Shown: positions 15,487 to 24,620 of the stretch, piece by piece
Layout of the letters: each line of letters starts with the position of its first letter
Position numbering within the stretch: position 1 is the stretch's first letter
The notes under the pieces: model-generated
Told to the model about the DNA's origin: nothing
What the model saw: only the letters and a program-made list of their open reading frames with translations
Databases searched by the model: none
Translations under genes and position numbers: made by a program
NCBI GenBank assembly: GCA_011390805.1
Contig: JAABRT010000033.1
Location: forward strand, 1-35,254
DNA from: Gemmatimonas sp.
Lineage (GTDB): Bacteria; Gemmatimonadota; Gemmatimonadetes; Gemmatimonadales; Gemmatimonadaceae
DNA length: 35,254 nucleotides
Direction: 5' to 3'

Positions 15487-16905
15487 GTGAGTATTCCCGA
15501 ACACACCCCTGGCCAGGAGCCGCAACCGCGCTCGGGCGACTTTGAGATCCCGCTGCCCGAGACACTCATCGGGCCGGATCCTCACGCGCCGCCACCAGGG
15601 TATCCGGCCGATCTGCGCTATCCGCCCACGGATTTGCCAACTGGTCAGTCGTGGGATCGGCCGTCGCGTTACGGTCACCGCCCGCGTGCCATCCCCGCCG
15701 AACGCATCGGTGAAATCGACGCCTTTCGCCACGTGGCGCACAGTCTGGCCGCCGGTACCGATTCACCCACCGTGCTTCGCGTTTTGTGTGACGCGGCCAT
15801 GGATCAGGGTCGATCGAGTGGAGCCATGGTTGCCGAGGTGACGCCCGAGGGTGGCCGGTTTGTGGCCTGCTCCGGTATTGTCGCCGGCTTGTGCGGCACG
15901 GCGTTCCCGTTGGAAGGGTCAGTCACCGCTCGCGTGGTCGCACAGCGTCGCGCCATCGCGGTGGAAACCATGAGCGAAAGCTCGCCCTTTCTGGAGTCGT
16001 TGCTCGGCGCGCGAGGAGTGGGGCCAACATTGGTCGTACCACTCATCGCCCACGAAGCCTTTCTGGGCGTGCTCATTGTGACACGACGCGTTGACACACC
16101 CGTGTTCGATGAGATCGACGAAGCCCGCCTCTCCACCGTTGCCGATCTTGCATCGCTCGGACTCTGGAAGGCGCGATTGCTCGAGGAAGCACGCGCTGCT
16201 GATGCCGCAAAAACGAGCTTTCTGGCCACGCTCTCGCACGAACTGCGCACGCCTATGGCCGCGCTCGAGGGCTACGGCGAACTGCTGGAAGACGAGATTC
16301 TGGGACCGCTGGTTCCGGAACAACGTGAGGTATTGTTGAATCTGCGGGCGGTAGGTCGGCATCTCGGTTCGCTCATTGAAGAGATCCTCACGTTCGCCTC
16401 ACTTGAAGCCGATCGCGTGATTCCGCGATTGGGTCCGGTTCGGGTAGACGAAGTCGTTGACTCGCTGCATCCCTTTCTGTCGCCCTTGGCGCGTGAAAAG
16501 GGAATTGCCTTGCGCTTCGATATCCAACCCGATCTGCCCGCTTTGCACACCGACGAAGACCGGGTTCGCCAGATCCTGCTCAACCTGAGCGTGAATGCGA
16601 TCAAGTTCACCGAGCAGGGTGATGTGTGCATTCGGGTGTCGCAGTCTCCGGATGCCACCAGCGACGCGCCGGAGATCCGGTTTGATGTGCAGGACACCGG
16701 GATCGGGATCGCCGAGAGGGATCTGGCGCGTTTATTCAAGGCGTTTTCACAACTTGACGACGGTCCCACGCGTCGGCATTCGGGCACCGGCCTCGGGCTG
16801 TACATCTCAAGCAGGCTGGCCGATTTGCTGGGTGGGCGCATTTCGGTGGCCTCAACGCCCGGTGCCGGATCCACCTTCACGCTGCTGTTGCCGGTTGGCT
16901 ACTGA
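15487..16905 (+). CDS. Cytosolic GAF-domain sensor histidine kinase
   Basis: This 472-residue kinase has no membrane segment. A Pro-rich, probably unstructured N-terminus (1-70) leads to a GAF-like sensor domain (about 78-225), then HisKA with His251 in SHELRTPM and an HATPase_c domain (about 355-470). N-box LLNLSVNAIKF, G1 DVQDTGIGI, F-box LFKAFSQLD and G2 GTGLGLYIS are intact. It lacks a receiver, so it is an ordinary orthodox kinase. No response regulator is adjacent, so its partner lies elsewhere. The start is GTG 15487, with AAGG only about 1 nt upstream; a start further in would still keep the GAF domain. It is divergent from the DUF2256 gene. Confidence 0.9.
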   Translation: MSIPEHTPGQEPQPRSGDFEIPLPETLIGPDPHAPPPGYPADLRYPPTDLPTGQSWDRPSRYGHRPRAIPAERIGEIDAFRHVAHSLAAGTDSPTVLRVLCDAAMDQGRSSGAMVAEVTPEGGRFVACSGIVAGLCGTAFPLEGSVTARVVAQRRAIAVETMSESSPFLESLLGARGVGPTLVVPLIAHEAFLGVLIVTRRVDTPVFDEIDEARLSTVADLASLGLWKARLLEEARAADAAKTSFLATLSHELRTPMAALEGYGELLEDEILGPLVPEQREVLLNLRAVGRHLGSLIEEILTFASLEADRVIPRLGPVRVDEVVDSLHPFLSPLAREKGIALRFDIQPDLPALHTDEDRVRQILLNLSVNAIKFTEQGDVCIRVSQSPDATSDAPEIRFDVQDTGIGIAERDLARLFKAFSQLDDGPTRRHSGTGLGLYISSRLADLLGGRISVASTPGAGSTFTLLLPVGY

Positions 16906-16916
16906 GGTACTGTGCG

Positions 16917-16938
16917 CGGGCTATCTGCTGCCCGTTTC
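16917..16938 (+). terminator. Possible terminator after the GAF kinase
   Basis: A 5-bp CGGGC/GCCCG stem with an 8-nt loop at 16917-16934 is followed by TTTCCC, 12 bp after the kinase stop. The stem is short and the T-run brief. The rest of the 145-bp gap up to sucA holds only the possible sucA promoter. Confidence 0.35.
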
Positions 16939-17033
16939 CCTGTACCTGTCAGGCAAACTGCAACCCGCGTCACATTGCGCAGCATCGCACCGCGCCTGTG
17001 CATGACATACCGCGCAAGCCTGTTGACGCAACG

Positions 17034-17040
17034 TTAGATT
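17034..17040 (+). promoter_or_regulatory. -10-like box directly upstream of sucA
   Basis: TTAGAT at 17034-17039 (or TAGATT one base later) lies 10-11 nt before ATG 17051. A start point about 7 nt downstream would leave only a 4-5-nt leader, and no Shine-Dalgarno is present. This would make a leaderless or near-leaderless transcript. A matching -35 box is not convincing. Confidence 0.3.
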
Positions 17041-17050
17041 TGGTCGCACT

Positions 17051-19846
17051 ATGCGCGCACAGCCAAACACCGGCGCGTTCAACGACGGCGTCGTCGCCGA
17101 ACAGTTCGAACGCTACCGTACCGATCCCAACAGCGTTGACGAAAGTTGGCGCCAGTATTTCCGCACTGCAGAGTCACTGTTTGGTGGCCAGACCGCCGCC
17201 TCTCCGGGGGCGGGCGTGGGCACAGGAGGAACCGCCGACGTTGCGTATCTGCGCAAAGTCGCCGCGGCGTCATCGCTTGTGCAGGCGATTCGCAACTACG
17301 GACACCTGGCTGTTCAGGTCGATCCGCTGGGGTCGGCGCCAAGCGGTGCGGTAGAACTCACGCCTGAGTTCCACGGGCTCACCGAAGACGATCTGCACAA
17401 CATTCCCGGCATGGCCATCGACGACGAACGCTTCGCAAACGTGACGGCGGCCGAGGTGGTGGCGCGCAAGCGTGAGGTCTACTCTCAGCGCATGGGTGTG
17501 GAAGTCTGGCACATTGAGAACGACGACGAGCGCAACTGGTTTCGTGCGCAGTTCCGTTCCGGTCATCTTGTGCGCCCACTTACGTCCGACGAAAAAAAGG
17601 CGGTACATAAGCGCCTTGTCGAAGTAGATGGACTCGAACGCTTTCTGGGACGAGCCTACAACGGCTACAAGCGGTTCTCCATTGAAGGAACCGACGCGCT
17701 CGTACCCATTCTCGACGAGATCATTGCCGAGTCGGCGCAGGCTGGTGCGCGCGCCGTTGTGATCGGCATGGCGCATCGCGGACGGTTGAATGTGCTCACC
17801 AACGTGATGGGCAAGCCGTACGAGGCGCTGTTCGCCGAGTTTGAAGGACGACACCAGACAGGTGGTGAGGCCGGCACCGGAGATGTGAAATATCACCTCG
17901 GCTTCGAGGGACAGCGCCGCATCGCGGGTCGTGATGTGATGCTGCGTCTGGTGCCCAATCCGTCGCACCTTGAAGTGGTGAATCCGGTGCTGGAAGGGGT
18001 GGCGCGCGCTCATCAGCGTGTGAAGAACGCACCGGGAACGCGCGATGAATTATCGGTGGTGCCGGTGTGCATTCATGGCGACGCTGCATTTCCCGGCGAA
18101 GGAGTGGTTGCGGAGACGTTCAATATCTCCGCGCTCAACGCCCACCGTACCGGCGGTACGGTTCACGTGATTGTGAACAATCAGGTGGGCTTTACTACCG
18201 ATCCGAGCGACGCACGCAGCACCTACTACGCGTCAGACCTCGCCAAGGGTTTTGAAGTCCCGATTTTTCACGTGAACGGAGACGACGCCGAAGCCTGCAT
18301 CATGGCGGTACGCCTCGCGTGCGCGTACCGCACGCGTTTCCGCAAAGATGTGCTGATTGATCTGGTCGGGTATCGTCGTCATGGACACAACGAAGGCGAC
18401 GAGCCCACCTACACGCAGCCTGAGCTGTACCAGCGCATCAAGGAACATCCCACGGTGCCCAACGCCTGGGCGCAGCGTCTGGCCCGCGAGGGTGTGCTCA
18501 GCGCCGACGAAGCAAAGAAGGTGGAAGAGCAGGTGATGAACGACTACGCCGCGCGTCATTCGGCGTTCAAGGCATCGCTGGCGGGTGCAGAGTCGCATCA
18601 GCCGTGGCCCGAAGAAGAAACCGAGCTGCCGCGAGTTGTTGACACCGCGGTGCAGGCGGAACGCCTGCTCGCCATCAACGACTCCTTGTTGCGGTGGCCG
18701 AGCGACTTCACCGCACACCCGCGACTGGCCAAGCAGCTCGAACGTCGTCGTGAAGCAGTGGGACCGGAGGGCGGTATTGATTGGGGCCACGCCGAAGCAC
18801 TGGCTTTTGGTTCGCTGATCAGCGAAGGCATCTCGATTCGCCTCACAGGTCAGGATGTGGAGCGTGGCACGTTCTCGCACCGCCACGCGGTACTCAGTGA
18901 TGTCAGCACCGGACGCAAGTACGCACCGCTGGCACATCTGCCCGGCGCGTCGGCGCAGTTTGAAGTGTACAACTCGGCGCTCTCCGAGCTCGCCGTGCTG
19001 GGTTTTGAGTATGGATACAGCACCGCTGCACCAGATACGCTGGTGTTGTGGGAAGCACAGTTCGGTGACTTCGTGAATGTTGCGCAGCCGATCATTGATC
19101 AGTTCATGATTGCCGATCGCGCCAAGTGGGGACAGGATTCGGGCGTCACGATGCTGCTGCCGCATGGCTATGAAGGCCAGGGCCCGGAGCATTCAAGCGC
19201 ACGACTTGAACGCTTCCTGCAGTCGGCGGCCGAAGGCAACATGTCGATTGCCTATCTCACCACACCGGCGCAGTACTTCCACATGCTGCGTCGTCAGGCG
19301 TTGCGCACGCCGCGTCGTCCGTTGGTGCTTATGCAGCCCAAGTCGATGCTGCGATTGCCGCAGGCGATGTCCAAGCTGTCCGACTTGTCGAACAGTGCCT
19401 TCCAGCCGGTGATTGACGATCCGATCGCGTCGCAGCGTCGTGATGATGTGCGTCGCATCGTGTTCTGCACCGGCAAGGTGTACTACGATCTGGCGCTCAA
19501 CGAAGCGCGACAGGGCAACGTGGCCATTGTGCGCGTGGAAGAGCTGTATCCGTGGCCGCACGACGAAATCCAGCGCGTCATGGACCTGTATCCGGCCATC
19601 GAAGAAGTGGTATGGGTGCAGGAAGAGCCGAGAAACATGGGTGCATGGACATTCGTGCAGCCAAGACTGCGTGTGTCTGCCGGTGCTGCGGTCGGTGTGC
19701 GGTACATTGGTCGTCCGGAGCGTGCCAGTCCGGCTGAAGGCTACACGTCGGCACATACGGTGGAGCAGGCGCGCATTGTGAGCGCGGCGCTCTCCGTGAG
19801 CGACATTGCGTCCGAGCGCATGGCGCAGGCGCGGGCTTCCCAGTGA
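17051..19846 (+). CDS. sucA: 2-oxoglutarate dehydrogenase E1 component
   Basis: This is the thiamine-diphosphate-dependent decarboxylase of the 2-oxoglutarate dehydrogenase complex, which converts 2-oxoglutarate to a succinyl group on the E2 lipoyl domain in the TCA cycle. The 931-residue length is typical. The N-terminal E2-binding-type segment (FNDGVVAEQFERYRTDP) is present, followed by GMAHRGRLNVL, FHVNGDDAEAC, RRHGHNEGDEP, the ERGTFSHRHAVL block and LLPHGYEGQGPEHSSARLER near the C-terminal third. No sucB (E2) or lpd (E3) is next to it, unlike many genomes. Its stop overlaps the start of the PIG-L gene. The short upstream gap contains a -10-like box that would give a very short leader. Confidence 0.97.
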   Translation: MRAQPNTGAFNDGVVAEQFERYRTDPNSVDESWRQYFRTAESLFGGQTAASPGAGVGTGGTADVAYLRKVAAASSLVQAIRNYGHLAVQVDPLGSAPSGAVELTPEFHGLTEDDLHNIPGMAIDDERFANVTAAEVVARKREVYSQRMGVEVWHIENDDERNWFRAQFRSGHLVRPLTSDEKKAVHKRLVEVDGLERFLGRAYNGYKRFSIEGTDALVPILDEIIAESAQAGARAVVIGMAHRGRLNVLTNVMGKPYEALFAEFEGRHQTGGEAGTGDVKYHLGFEGQRRIAGRDVMLRLVPNPSHLEVVNPVLEGVARAHQRVKNAPGTRDELSVVPVCIHGDAAFPGEGVVAETFNISALNAHRTGGTVHVIVNNQVGFTTDPSDARSTYYASDLAKGFEVPIFHVNGDDAEACIMAVRLACAYRTRFRKDVLIDLVGYRRHGHNEGDEPTYTQPELYQRIKEHPTVPNAWAQRLAREGVLSADEAKKVEEQVMNDYAARHSAFKASLAGAESHQPWPEEETELPRVVDTAVQAERLLAINDSLLRWPSDFTAHPRLAKQLERRREAVGPEGGIDWGHAEALAFGSLISEGISIRLTGQDVERGTFSHRHAVLSDVSTGRKYAPLAHLPGASAQFEVYNSALSELAVLGFEYGYSTAAPDTLVLWEAQFGDFVNVAQPIIDQFMIADRAKWGQDSGVTMLLPHGYEGQGPEHSSARLERFLQSAAEGNMSIAYLTTPAQYFHMLRRQALRTPRRPLVLMQPKSMLRLPQAMSKLSDLSNSAFQPVIDDPIASQRRDDVRRIVFCTGKVYYDLALNEARQGNVAIVRVEELYPWPHDEIQRVMDLYPAIEEVVWVQEEPRNMGAWTFVQPRLRVSAGAAVGVRYIGRPERASPAEGYTSAHTVEQARIVSAALSVSDIASERMAQARASQ

Positions 19847-22653
19847 TGGTCGCCGCCTGTACGGCGCGCAGGCCTGCCGTTGTTCACAGCGCCGCGGCAT
19901 TTGCCGCGGCGCTGCTGTTTTGTGTCGCCAGCCTGCCCGCCCCCGTTCACTCGCAAACCGCACCCACCAGACGAGCTCCCATCACCAGCGCGCCACGCGT
20001 CAATACGGCAGCGGCGGTGGGCGAGCCGGTGAGTACGGTCATTCAACCCGACGATCTTGGCGCTGCCTCGCTGGGTGCCGTGCTGCAATCGCTGGGTACG
20101 ACGGCGCGCGTGCTCATGATTGCAGCCCATCCCGATGACGAAGACACACCGCTGCTCGGCTGGCTCGCGCGAGGTCGTCATGTGGAGACGGCCTACCTCT
20201 CACTTACGCGCGGCGACGGCGGGCAGAATCTCATTGGCAATGAACTCGGTGCGCAGCTTGGCATCATCCGTACCGAAGAACTGCTGGCTGCGAGACGACT
20301 CGATGGCGCACGGCAGTTTTTTACACGTGCCTTTGACTTCGGGTTTTCCAAGAACGCCGAAGAAACGTTCAGCGCGTGGCCAAAGGATACAGTACTCGGC
20401 GATGTTGTACGCGTGGTGCGTGAGTTCCGGCCGCATGTGATTGTGTCGGTGTTTACGGGTACACCGCGAGATGGACACGGACATCACCGGGTCGCGGGTG
20501 TGCTGGCGCGCGAAGCGTACGATCAGGCCGGCGATACGATCGCGTTTCCAGTGAGTACATACGGATTGCCGTGGACGGTACAGAAGTTCTATCGCAGCGC
20601 ACGTTTTGCACCGGCGGAAATGACACTGCGTATGAACGTCGGCGAATACGCTCCATTGCTCGGACGCAGCTACGCCGAGATTGCTGCAGAGAGTCGCAGT
20701 CAGCACAAGTCACAGGGCTTTGGCGCGCTGGAACGGCGTGGCGTGCAATGGTCGTATGTGCGTCGCGAGGCGTCGCGCGCCAACGCACCGGCCGATGCGC
20801 GAGTGGAGTCATCGCTGTTTGACGGCATTGATACCACATGGACGGCCGTGGCGCAGCAGTCCCGCGATGCACGCGTGACCGCGCTGCTTGACAGTGCCAA
20901 TAGTTCATTCATTGCAGCGCGCAACGCCTACCGTGCGACGTCACCCGATGCGACCGTACCATCGCTGGCCAATGCCTTGCGGCTGCTGCGTGAAGCACGC
21001 GACGCGGCTGGCGCGCGTCCACCACTCTGGTACGCTGCCCAGCCGGGATTCACCGGCACCCTTATTGACGCGCGCGGCAACTCGATTGAGCGCGGCGGCT
21101 CGCGAGATTCGCACGCGGACCCGGCACTGTGGGACGCCATTACACTCACCGAAGAGCGCGCAGCGCTGGCGTTGACACTGGCCGCTGGTGTTGCCGTCGA
21201 AGCCACGGCGCCCCGCTTGTTGCTACCGGCCTCGGAAATGGCCAAGACAACCGCGCCCGACACCATGGGCGTGAGTGTGACAGTGTACAACCGTGGTGAA
21301 CAGGCGTTGCTGCTGAGTGGTGTCGGCATCAACGCGCCCGACACAACCGGCGCGGCATTGTTGCTGCGACCCGACAGTGCGTTCACCGTGCAACGCATTG
21401 CACGTACGCCGGTGATCACCATGCCGTGGTGGAGTGCCGGTGGACGGGAAGCAGCGTACTTCCGCGCTGCCATCGATGCGCGTGATGATGCACAGCGACA
21501 GCGGCAGACCGAGCTCGCGGCCATCGCCCGCATCAGTATTGCCGGTGTGCCGGTGCACGTGCGCGTTCCTGTTGTTAACCGGTTTGCCGATCCGGTAAAA
21601 GGAGATCAGCAGATTCCGGTTGCGGTGGTACCGGGCATTACCATCGGCCTCGATCGTGTGGTGGAATACGCGCGTGCCAACGAGCGCATTGAGCGACAGC
21701 TGCGCGTGAAAGTCCTGTCGTCGTATCCATCACCGCAGACGGTGGCCATTGAACTGGATCTGCCACCGGGACTGGTTGCCGATTCTGCCGTTCGTGAACG
21801 CGAGTTGCAGCCCGACCAACAGCTGGCGGTCACGTTCACACTGCGCGGTGCGCTTACGCCGGGCATGCACGAGCTCAAGGCGATTGCCATGCACATGGGA
21901 CAGCCGGCACAGGCAGGCTACTCCACCATCAGTTACGATCACATCACGCCGCAACGAAGCTACGGTGTGTCCAAGATGTACCTCTCTGCAGTGCCGCTGC
22001 AGGTGCCGCCCGGAACGCGCGTGGGGTACATCGCGGGCGTGAGCGACGACGGTGTCTCGGCGTTGCGGGCGCTGGACATTCCCACAGACCTGCTCGAGCC
22101 CGAGCGGCTGGGCAGCACCGATCTTTCGCAATACAGTGCGATTGTTGTGGGGCCGCGCGCGTATCAGGTAAGCGATGCATTGCGCGCGGCGAATCCGCTG
22201 TTGTTCGCCTTTGCCGAGGCGGGCGGTACGCTCCTGGTGCAGTACGGACAATATGAATTGCAGGAACCGGGGCTCATGCCGTTTTCCATAGGACTCACGC
22301 GGCCCGCTGCGCGTGTCACCAATGAGAACGCCGAGGTAACCGTGCTGAACGCCAATGCAGCATTACTTCGGTCACCCAATCGAATCAGCGCGGATGACTG
22401 GAGTGCATGGGTACAGGAACGCGCACTGTACATGCCAAGCGAGTTCGACCCGCGATATCAGACATTTGTGGCCATGAATGATCCGGATGAAGCGCCCAAT
22501 CGGGCCGGTATTCTGGCGGCGCGTCTGGGTGAAGGCACGTATATCTATACGTCGTTGGCGCTGTTCCGTCAGTTACCGGTTGGTGTTCCTGGAGCGGCGC
22601 GGCTGTTGGTCAATCTGCTGAGCGCAGAGGGACGCGAGTTGCAGAGCAGGTAG
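19846..22653 (+). CDS. Secreted PIG-L/LmbE-family deacetylase with C-terminal extra domains
   Basis: This 935-residue exported protein begins with a signal peptide (about 1-36, Ala-rich core). The PIG-L deacetylase domain (about 85-310) keeps the zinc motif AHPDDED (94-100) and the HGHHRVAG block (H211, H213, H214), so it should remove N-acetyl groups from a sugar or sugar conjugate. A central region carries Ig-like or NEW3-like beta strands (around 560-690). The C-terminal 200 residues (from VGYIAGVSDDG) look like a glutamine-amidotransferase-like fold without an obvious catalytic Cys. The start overlaps sucA's stop (TGATG at 19844-19848), which suggests coupling. GTG 19843 adds one residue. 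No functional link with SucA is apparent. Confidence 0.88.
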   Translation: MVAACTARRPAVVHSAAAFAAALLFCVASLPAPVHSQTAPTRRAPITSAPRVNTAAAVGEPVSTVIQPDDLGAASLGAVLQSLGTTARVLMIAAHPDDEDTPLLGWLARGRHVETAYLSLTRGDGGQNLIGNELGAQLGIIRTEELLAARRLDGARQFFTRAFDFGFSKNAEETFSAWPKDTVLGDVVRVVREFRPHVIVSVFTGTPRDGHGHHRVAGVLAREAYDQAGDTIAFPVSTYGLPWTVQKFYRSARFAPAEMTLRMNVGEYAPLLGRSYAEIAAESRSQHKSQGFGALERRGVQWSYVRREASRANAPADARVESSLFDGIDTTWTAVAQQSRDARVTALLDSANSSFIAARNAYRATSPDATVPSLANALRLLREARDAAGARPPLWYAAQPGFTGTLIDARGNSIERGGSRDSHADPALWDAITLTEERAALALTLAAGVAVEATAPRLLLPASEMAKTTAPDTMGVSVTVYNRGEQALLLSGVGINAPDTTGAALLLRPDSAFTVQRIARTPVITMPWWSAGGREAAYFRAAIDARDDAQRQRQTELAAIARISIAGVPVHVRVPVVNRFADPVKGDQQIPVAVVPGITIGLDRVVEYARANERIERQLRVKVLSSYPSPQTVAIELDLPPGLVADSAVRERELQPDQQLAVTFTLRGALTPGMHELKAIAMHMGQPAQAGYSTISYDHITPQRSYGVSKMYLSAVPLQVPPGTRVGYIAGVSDDGVSALRALDIPTDLLEPERLGSTDLSQYSAIVVGPRAYQVSDALRAANPLLFAFAEAGGTLLVQYGQYELQEPGLMPFSIGLTRPAARVTNENAEVTVLNANAALLRSPNRISADDWSAWVQERALYMPSEFDPRYQTFVAMNDPDEAPNRAGILAARLGEGTYIYTSLALFRQLPVGVPGAARLLVNLLSAEGRELQSR
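19887..19921 (+). terminator. Perfect 12-bp hairpin with U-rich tail inside the start of the PIG-L gene
   Basis: CAGCGCCGCGGC at 19887-19898 and its exact complement at 19903-19914 enclose a 4-nt ATTT loop. CTGTTTT follows directly. This has the form of an intrinsic terminator, placed 41 bp after the sucA stop but inside the PIG-L signal-peptide codons. It could end most sucA transcripts and limit read-through into PIG-L. Alternatively it is only an Ala-codon palindrome in a hydrophobic signal sequence. Confidence 0.6.
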
Positions 22654-22657
22654 GCGA

Positions 22658-22670
22658 AACCCCGCGGGTT
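22658..22670 (+). terminator. Short hairpin after the PIG-L gene
   Basis: AACCC/GGGTT with a 3-nt loop begins 5 bp after the stop, and GTCAG/CTGAC (22671-22687) forms a second weak stem. There is no T-run. The 114-bp gap to the ANTAR gene shows nothing else recognisable. Confidence 0.25.
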
Positions 22671-22767
22671 GTCAGGTAACTGCTGACTTCGGCGTGATCC
22701 GTAAGGCGTAGCTTGGATTGCAGGTCATCGAGTTTCTGTTACGACCTTCAGCCAGGTTACCCGCGCT

Positions 22768-23358
22768 ATGAACAATACCTCGTCAGTGCGAGTGCTGGTG
22801 GTAGACCACAACGGTCTGTCACACGCAGCGCTTACTACGCAGCTCAGCGCACTCGGATACACCGTGGTGCTGCCATCGGCAGAACCTGATACGTCGCCAC
22901 TCACAGCGGATGTGGCGATCATAGATCTGACAACCAGCGGCACCTTCAGTCCGTTTGCCGCCGCGCAGGAGATCAGGGAAAGTCTTCCTGATATCGCCGT
23001 CGTACTCTGTACCAGCGATGTGTCGGCGCAGCTGTCAGCCGAAGACGCCGAACGTTCGCATGCTGCGGCGCTGTTGCTCAAACCAACTCCGGACAACGTG
23101 CTCGATGCCACGCTGCGTCTTGCGGTGCTCCGAGCGAAGGAGTTGGCTAAGGTGCGCAAGGATTGTGAAGAGGCGTTGGCGCAGCTGGAGGCACGCAAGC
23201 TGATTGAGCGGGCCAAAGGCATTCTCATGCGCCGTACCGGAAGCTCCGAACAGGAAGCGTATCGCATCATGCAGCGAACCAGTCAGGACAAGTCGGTCCC
23301 GATGGTGAATATTGCCAGGACTGTTATCGCTTCCGAACCGAGCGCGCGCACCACATAG
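22768..23358 (+). CDS. ANTAR-domain response regulator (RNA-binding antiterminator type)
   Basis: The 196-residue protein joins an N-terminal receiver-like domain (about 7-120) to a linker coiled coil and a C-terminal ANTAR domain (about 140-190), recognised by the LEARKLIERAKGILM and EAYRIMQRTSQD segments. ANTAR proteins bind dual-hairpin RNA targets and prevent early transcription termination. In the receiver, phospho-acceptor D53 (AIIDLTT) and Lys105 (LLKPT) are present, but the usual acidic pair is reduced to D13-H14. Phosphorylation is therefore doubtful, though some ANTAR regulators work this way with a partner kinase. No kinase is adjacent and no dual hairpin was identified nearby. ATG 22768 is the only sensible start. 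Confidence 0.9.
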   Translation: MNNTSSVRVLVVDHNGLSHAALTTQLSALGYTVVLPSAEPDTSPLTADVAIIDLTTSGTFSPFAAAQEIRESLPDIAVVLCTSDVSAQLSAEDAERSHAAALLLKPTPDNVLDATLRLAVLRAKELAKVRKDCEEALAQLEARKLIERAKGILMRRTGSSEQEAYRIMQRTSQDKSVPMVNIARTVIASEPSARTT

Positions 23359-23384
23359 GCTATGGTGCGCAGCGCCAACCGGGT

Positions 23385-24620
23385 CTACGCAGCCCGCTTT
23401 CTCGGCGCAAATGACGCGATCTTGCTGGCCATGAAGAAAGTGACCAGCACCATCGTCGCCGAAATGAAAAACGGTGACGATTGGCCGATCGCGTCATAGG
23501 CATACCCGAAAATGATCGGGAAGCCGACGCGCGAAATGCCCCCGTACGTCTGCTGAACACCCATATACAATCCGCGCTGTGCGCTGCTGATCACGCGCGA
23601 CAGCAGCGCGGTCACACAGGGAAACGTGAACGCGGTGCCCAGTGGCAACAGTGCCACTGCCGCAAACAGCAGCACACGGTTGGGCGCGAGTCCCACCGCC
23701 AAGAGTCCGGTGGTGAGCAATACCAGCCCGATGCGCGCCAGACGTGCTTCACCATACCGGTCTACAAGTCCACCCAGAAACACGGCGCGCGCCACAACGG
23801 ACAGCACGCCGATGTACGTGAACACATAGCCAATCGAAAGCTCGGTAAAGCCGAAGCGCCAGCCGAGGAACAGTGCAAGCACGGCCGTGATGCCCTGAAA
23901 TGCACCAATCGCCAACGCGTAAATAAGAATCAGACGTGATGCCGGCTCACTCGGATGCGATACCACCCGGGCGATTACGGCGCGCGAACTGCCACGTCCT
24001 GCGTCAGCAAGTTTGCGATCGGCGGTATTGATGGTGCGCGCCTCGGTGAGATAGCGCCACACGAAGATCATGTTCACCACACACAGTCCGGCGGCTACCA
24101 ATCCCGGCCACTCGGCGCCCAGCGGGCGTAGCCACGATCCAATCGCCGGACCAAGGGCCACACCGGCATTTGTCGCCGCGCTCAGCCATCCGAGAACGCG
24201 TGCCCGATCGTCGGGCTTGGTGGCGTCGGCAACGTAGGCCTGAATCACGCCCACTGTACCACCGCCCGCGCCCTGAATAATGCGCGAGACAAACAGCAGC
24301 CACAGTGAATCGGCGTAGGCAAACACCACAAAGGCGATTGCCGATGCAACAAGACTCACGACCAACGCCGGTCGCCGACCGTAGCGGTCGGAGAAACGTC
24401 CCCAGAAGGGTGCGCTCAACAGCTGCGCGACGGAAAACGACGCCACCAGCAAACCGACGATCAATCCACCGGCGCCGAGCTTTTCGGCGTAAAACGGCAG
24501 CAGCGGCAGGATCATCAACATGCCAAGCATGTCGACGAATGCCGAAACCATCAGGATGATGAGTTTGCCTTTCGCGTTCTCCGGCGCCTCGTGTTCCCCG
24601 GTTTCGGATGCCAGACTCAC
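23385..24620 (-). CDS. MFS transporter, TetA-like drug/metabolite exporter family
   Basis: The 411-residue inner-membrane protein has about 12 hydrophobic segments. The MFS motif A appears as GRFSDRYGRRPAL in the 2-3 loop, and the GAGGGTVGVIQAYVAD block in TM4-5 with GPAIGSWL resembles the TetA/DHA1 exporter group. The substrate is unknown. The start (ATG 24620) overlaps the stop of the second BMP-transporter permease by 4 bp (ATGA), so it is probably the last gene of that operon. This suggests it moves a product related to the imported nucleoside or base, or is a coupled exporter. Some 26 bp separate it from the convergent ANTAR gene. Confidence 0.9.
   Translation of the reverse strand: MSLASETGEHEAPENAKGKLIILMVSAFVDMLGMLMILPLLPFYAEKLGAGGLIVGLLVASFSVAQLLSAPFWGRFSDRYGRRPALVVSLVASAIAFVVFAYADSLWLLFVSRIIQGAGGGTVGVIQAYVADATKPDDRARVLGWLSAATNAGVALGPAIGSWLRPLGAEWPGLVAAGLCVVNMIFVWRYLTEARTINTADRKLADAGRGSSRAVIARVVSHPSEPASRLILIYALAIGAFQGITAVLALFLGWRFGFTELSIGYVFTYIGVLSVVARAVFLGGLVDRYGEARLARIGLVLLTTGLLAVGLAPNRVLLFAAVALLPLGTAFTFPCVTALLSRVISSAQRGLYMGVQQTYGGISRVGFPIIFGYAYDAIGQSSPFFISATMVLVTFFMASKIASFAPRKRAA

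Noticed and set aside
18233..19192. 319-codon minus-strand frame opposite sucA
   Set aside because: Antisense to a well-conserved enzyme gene; composition is typical of a shadow frame.
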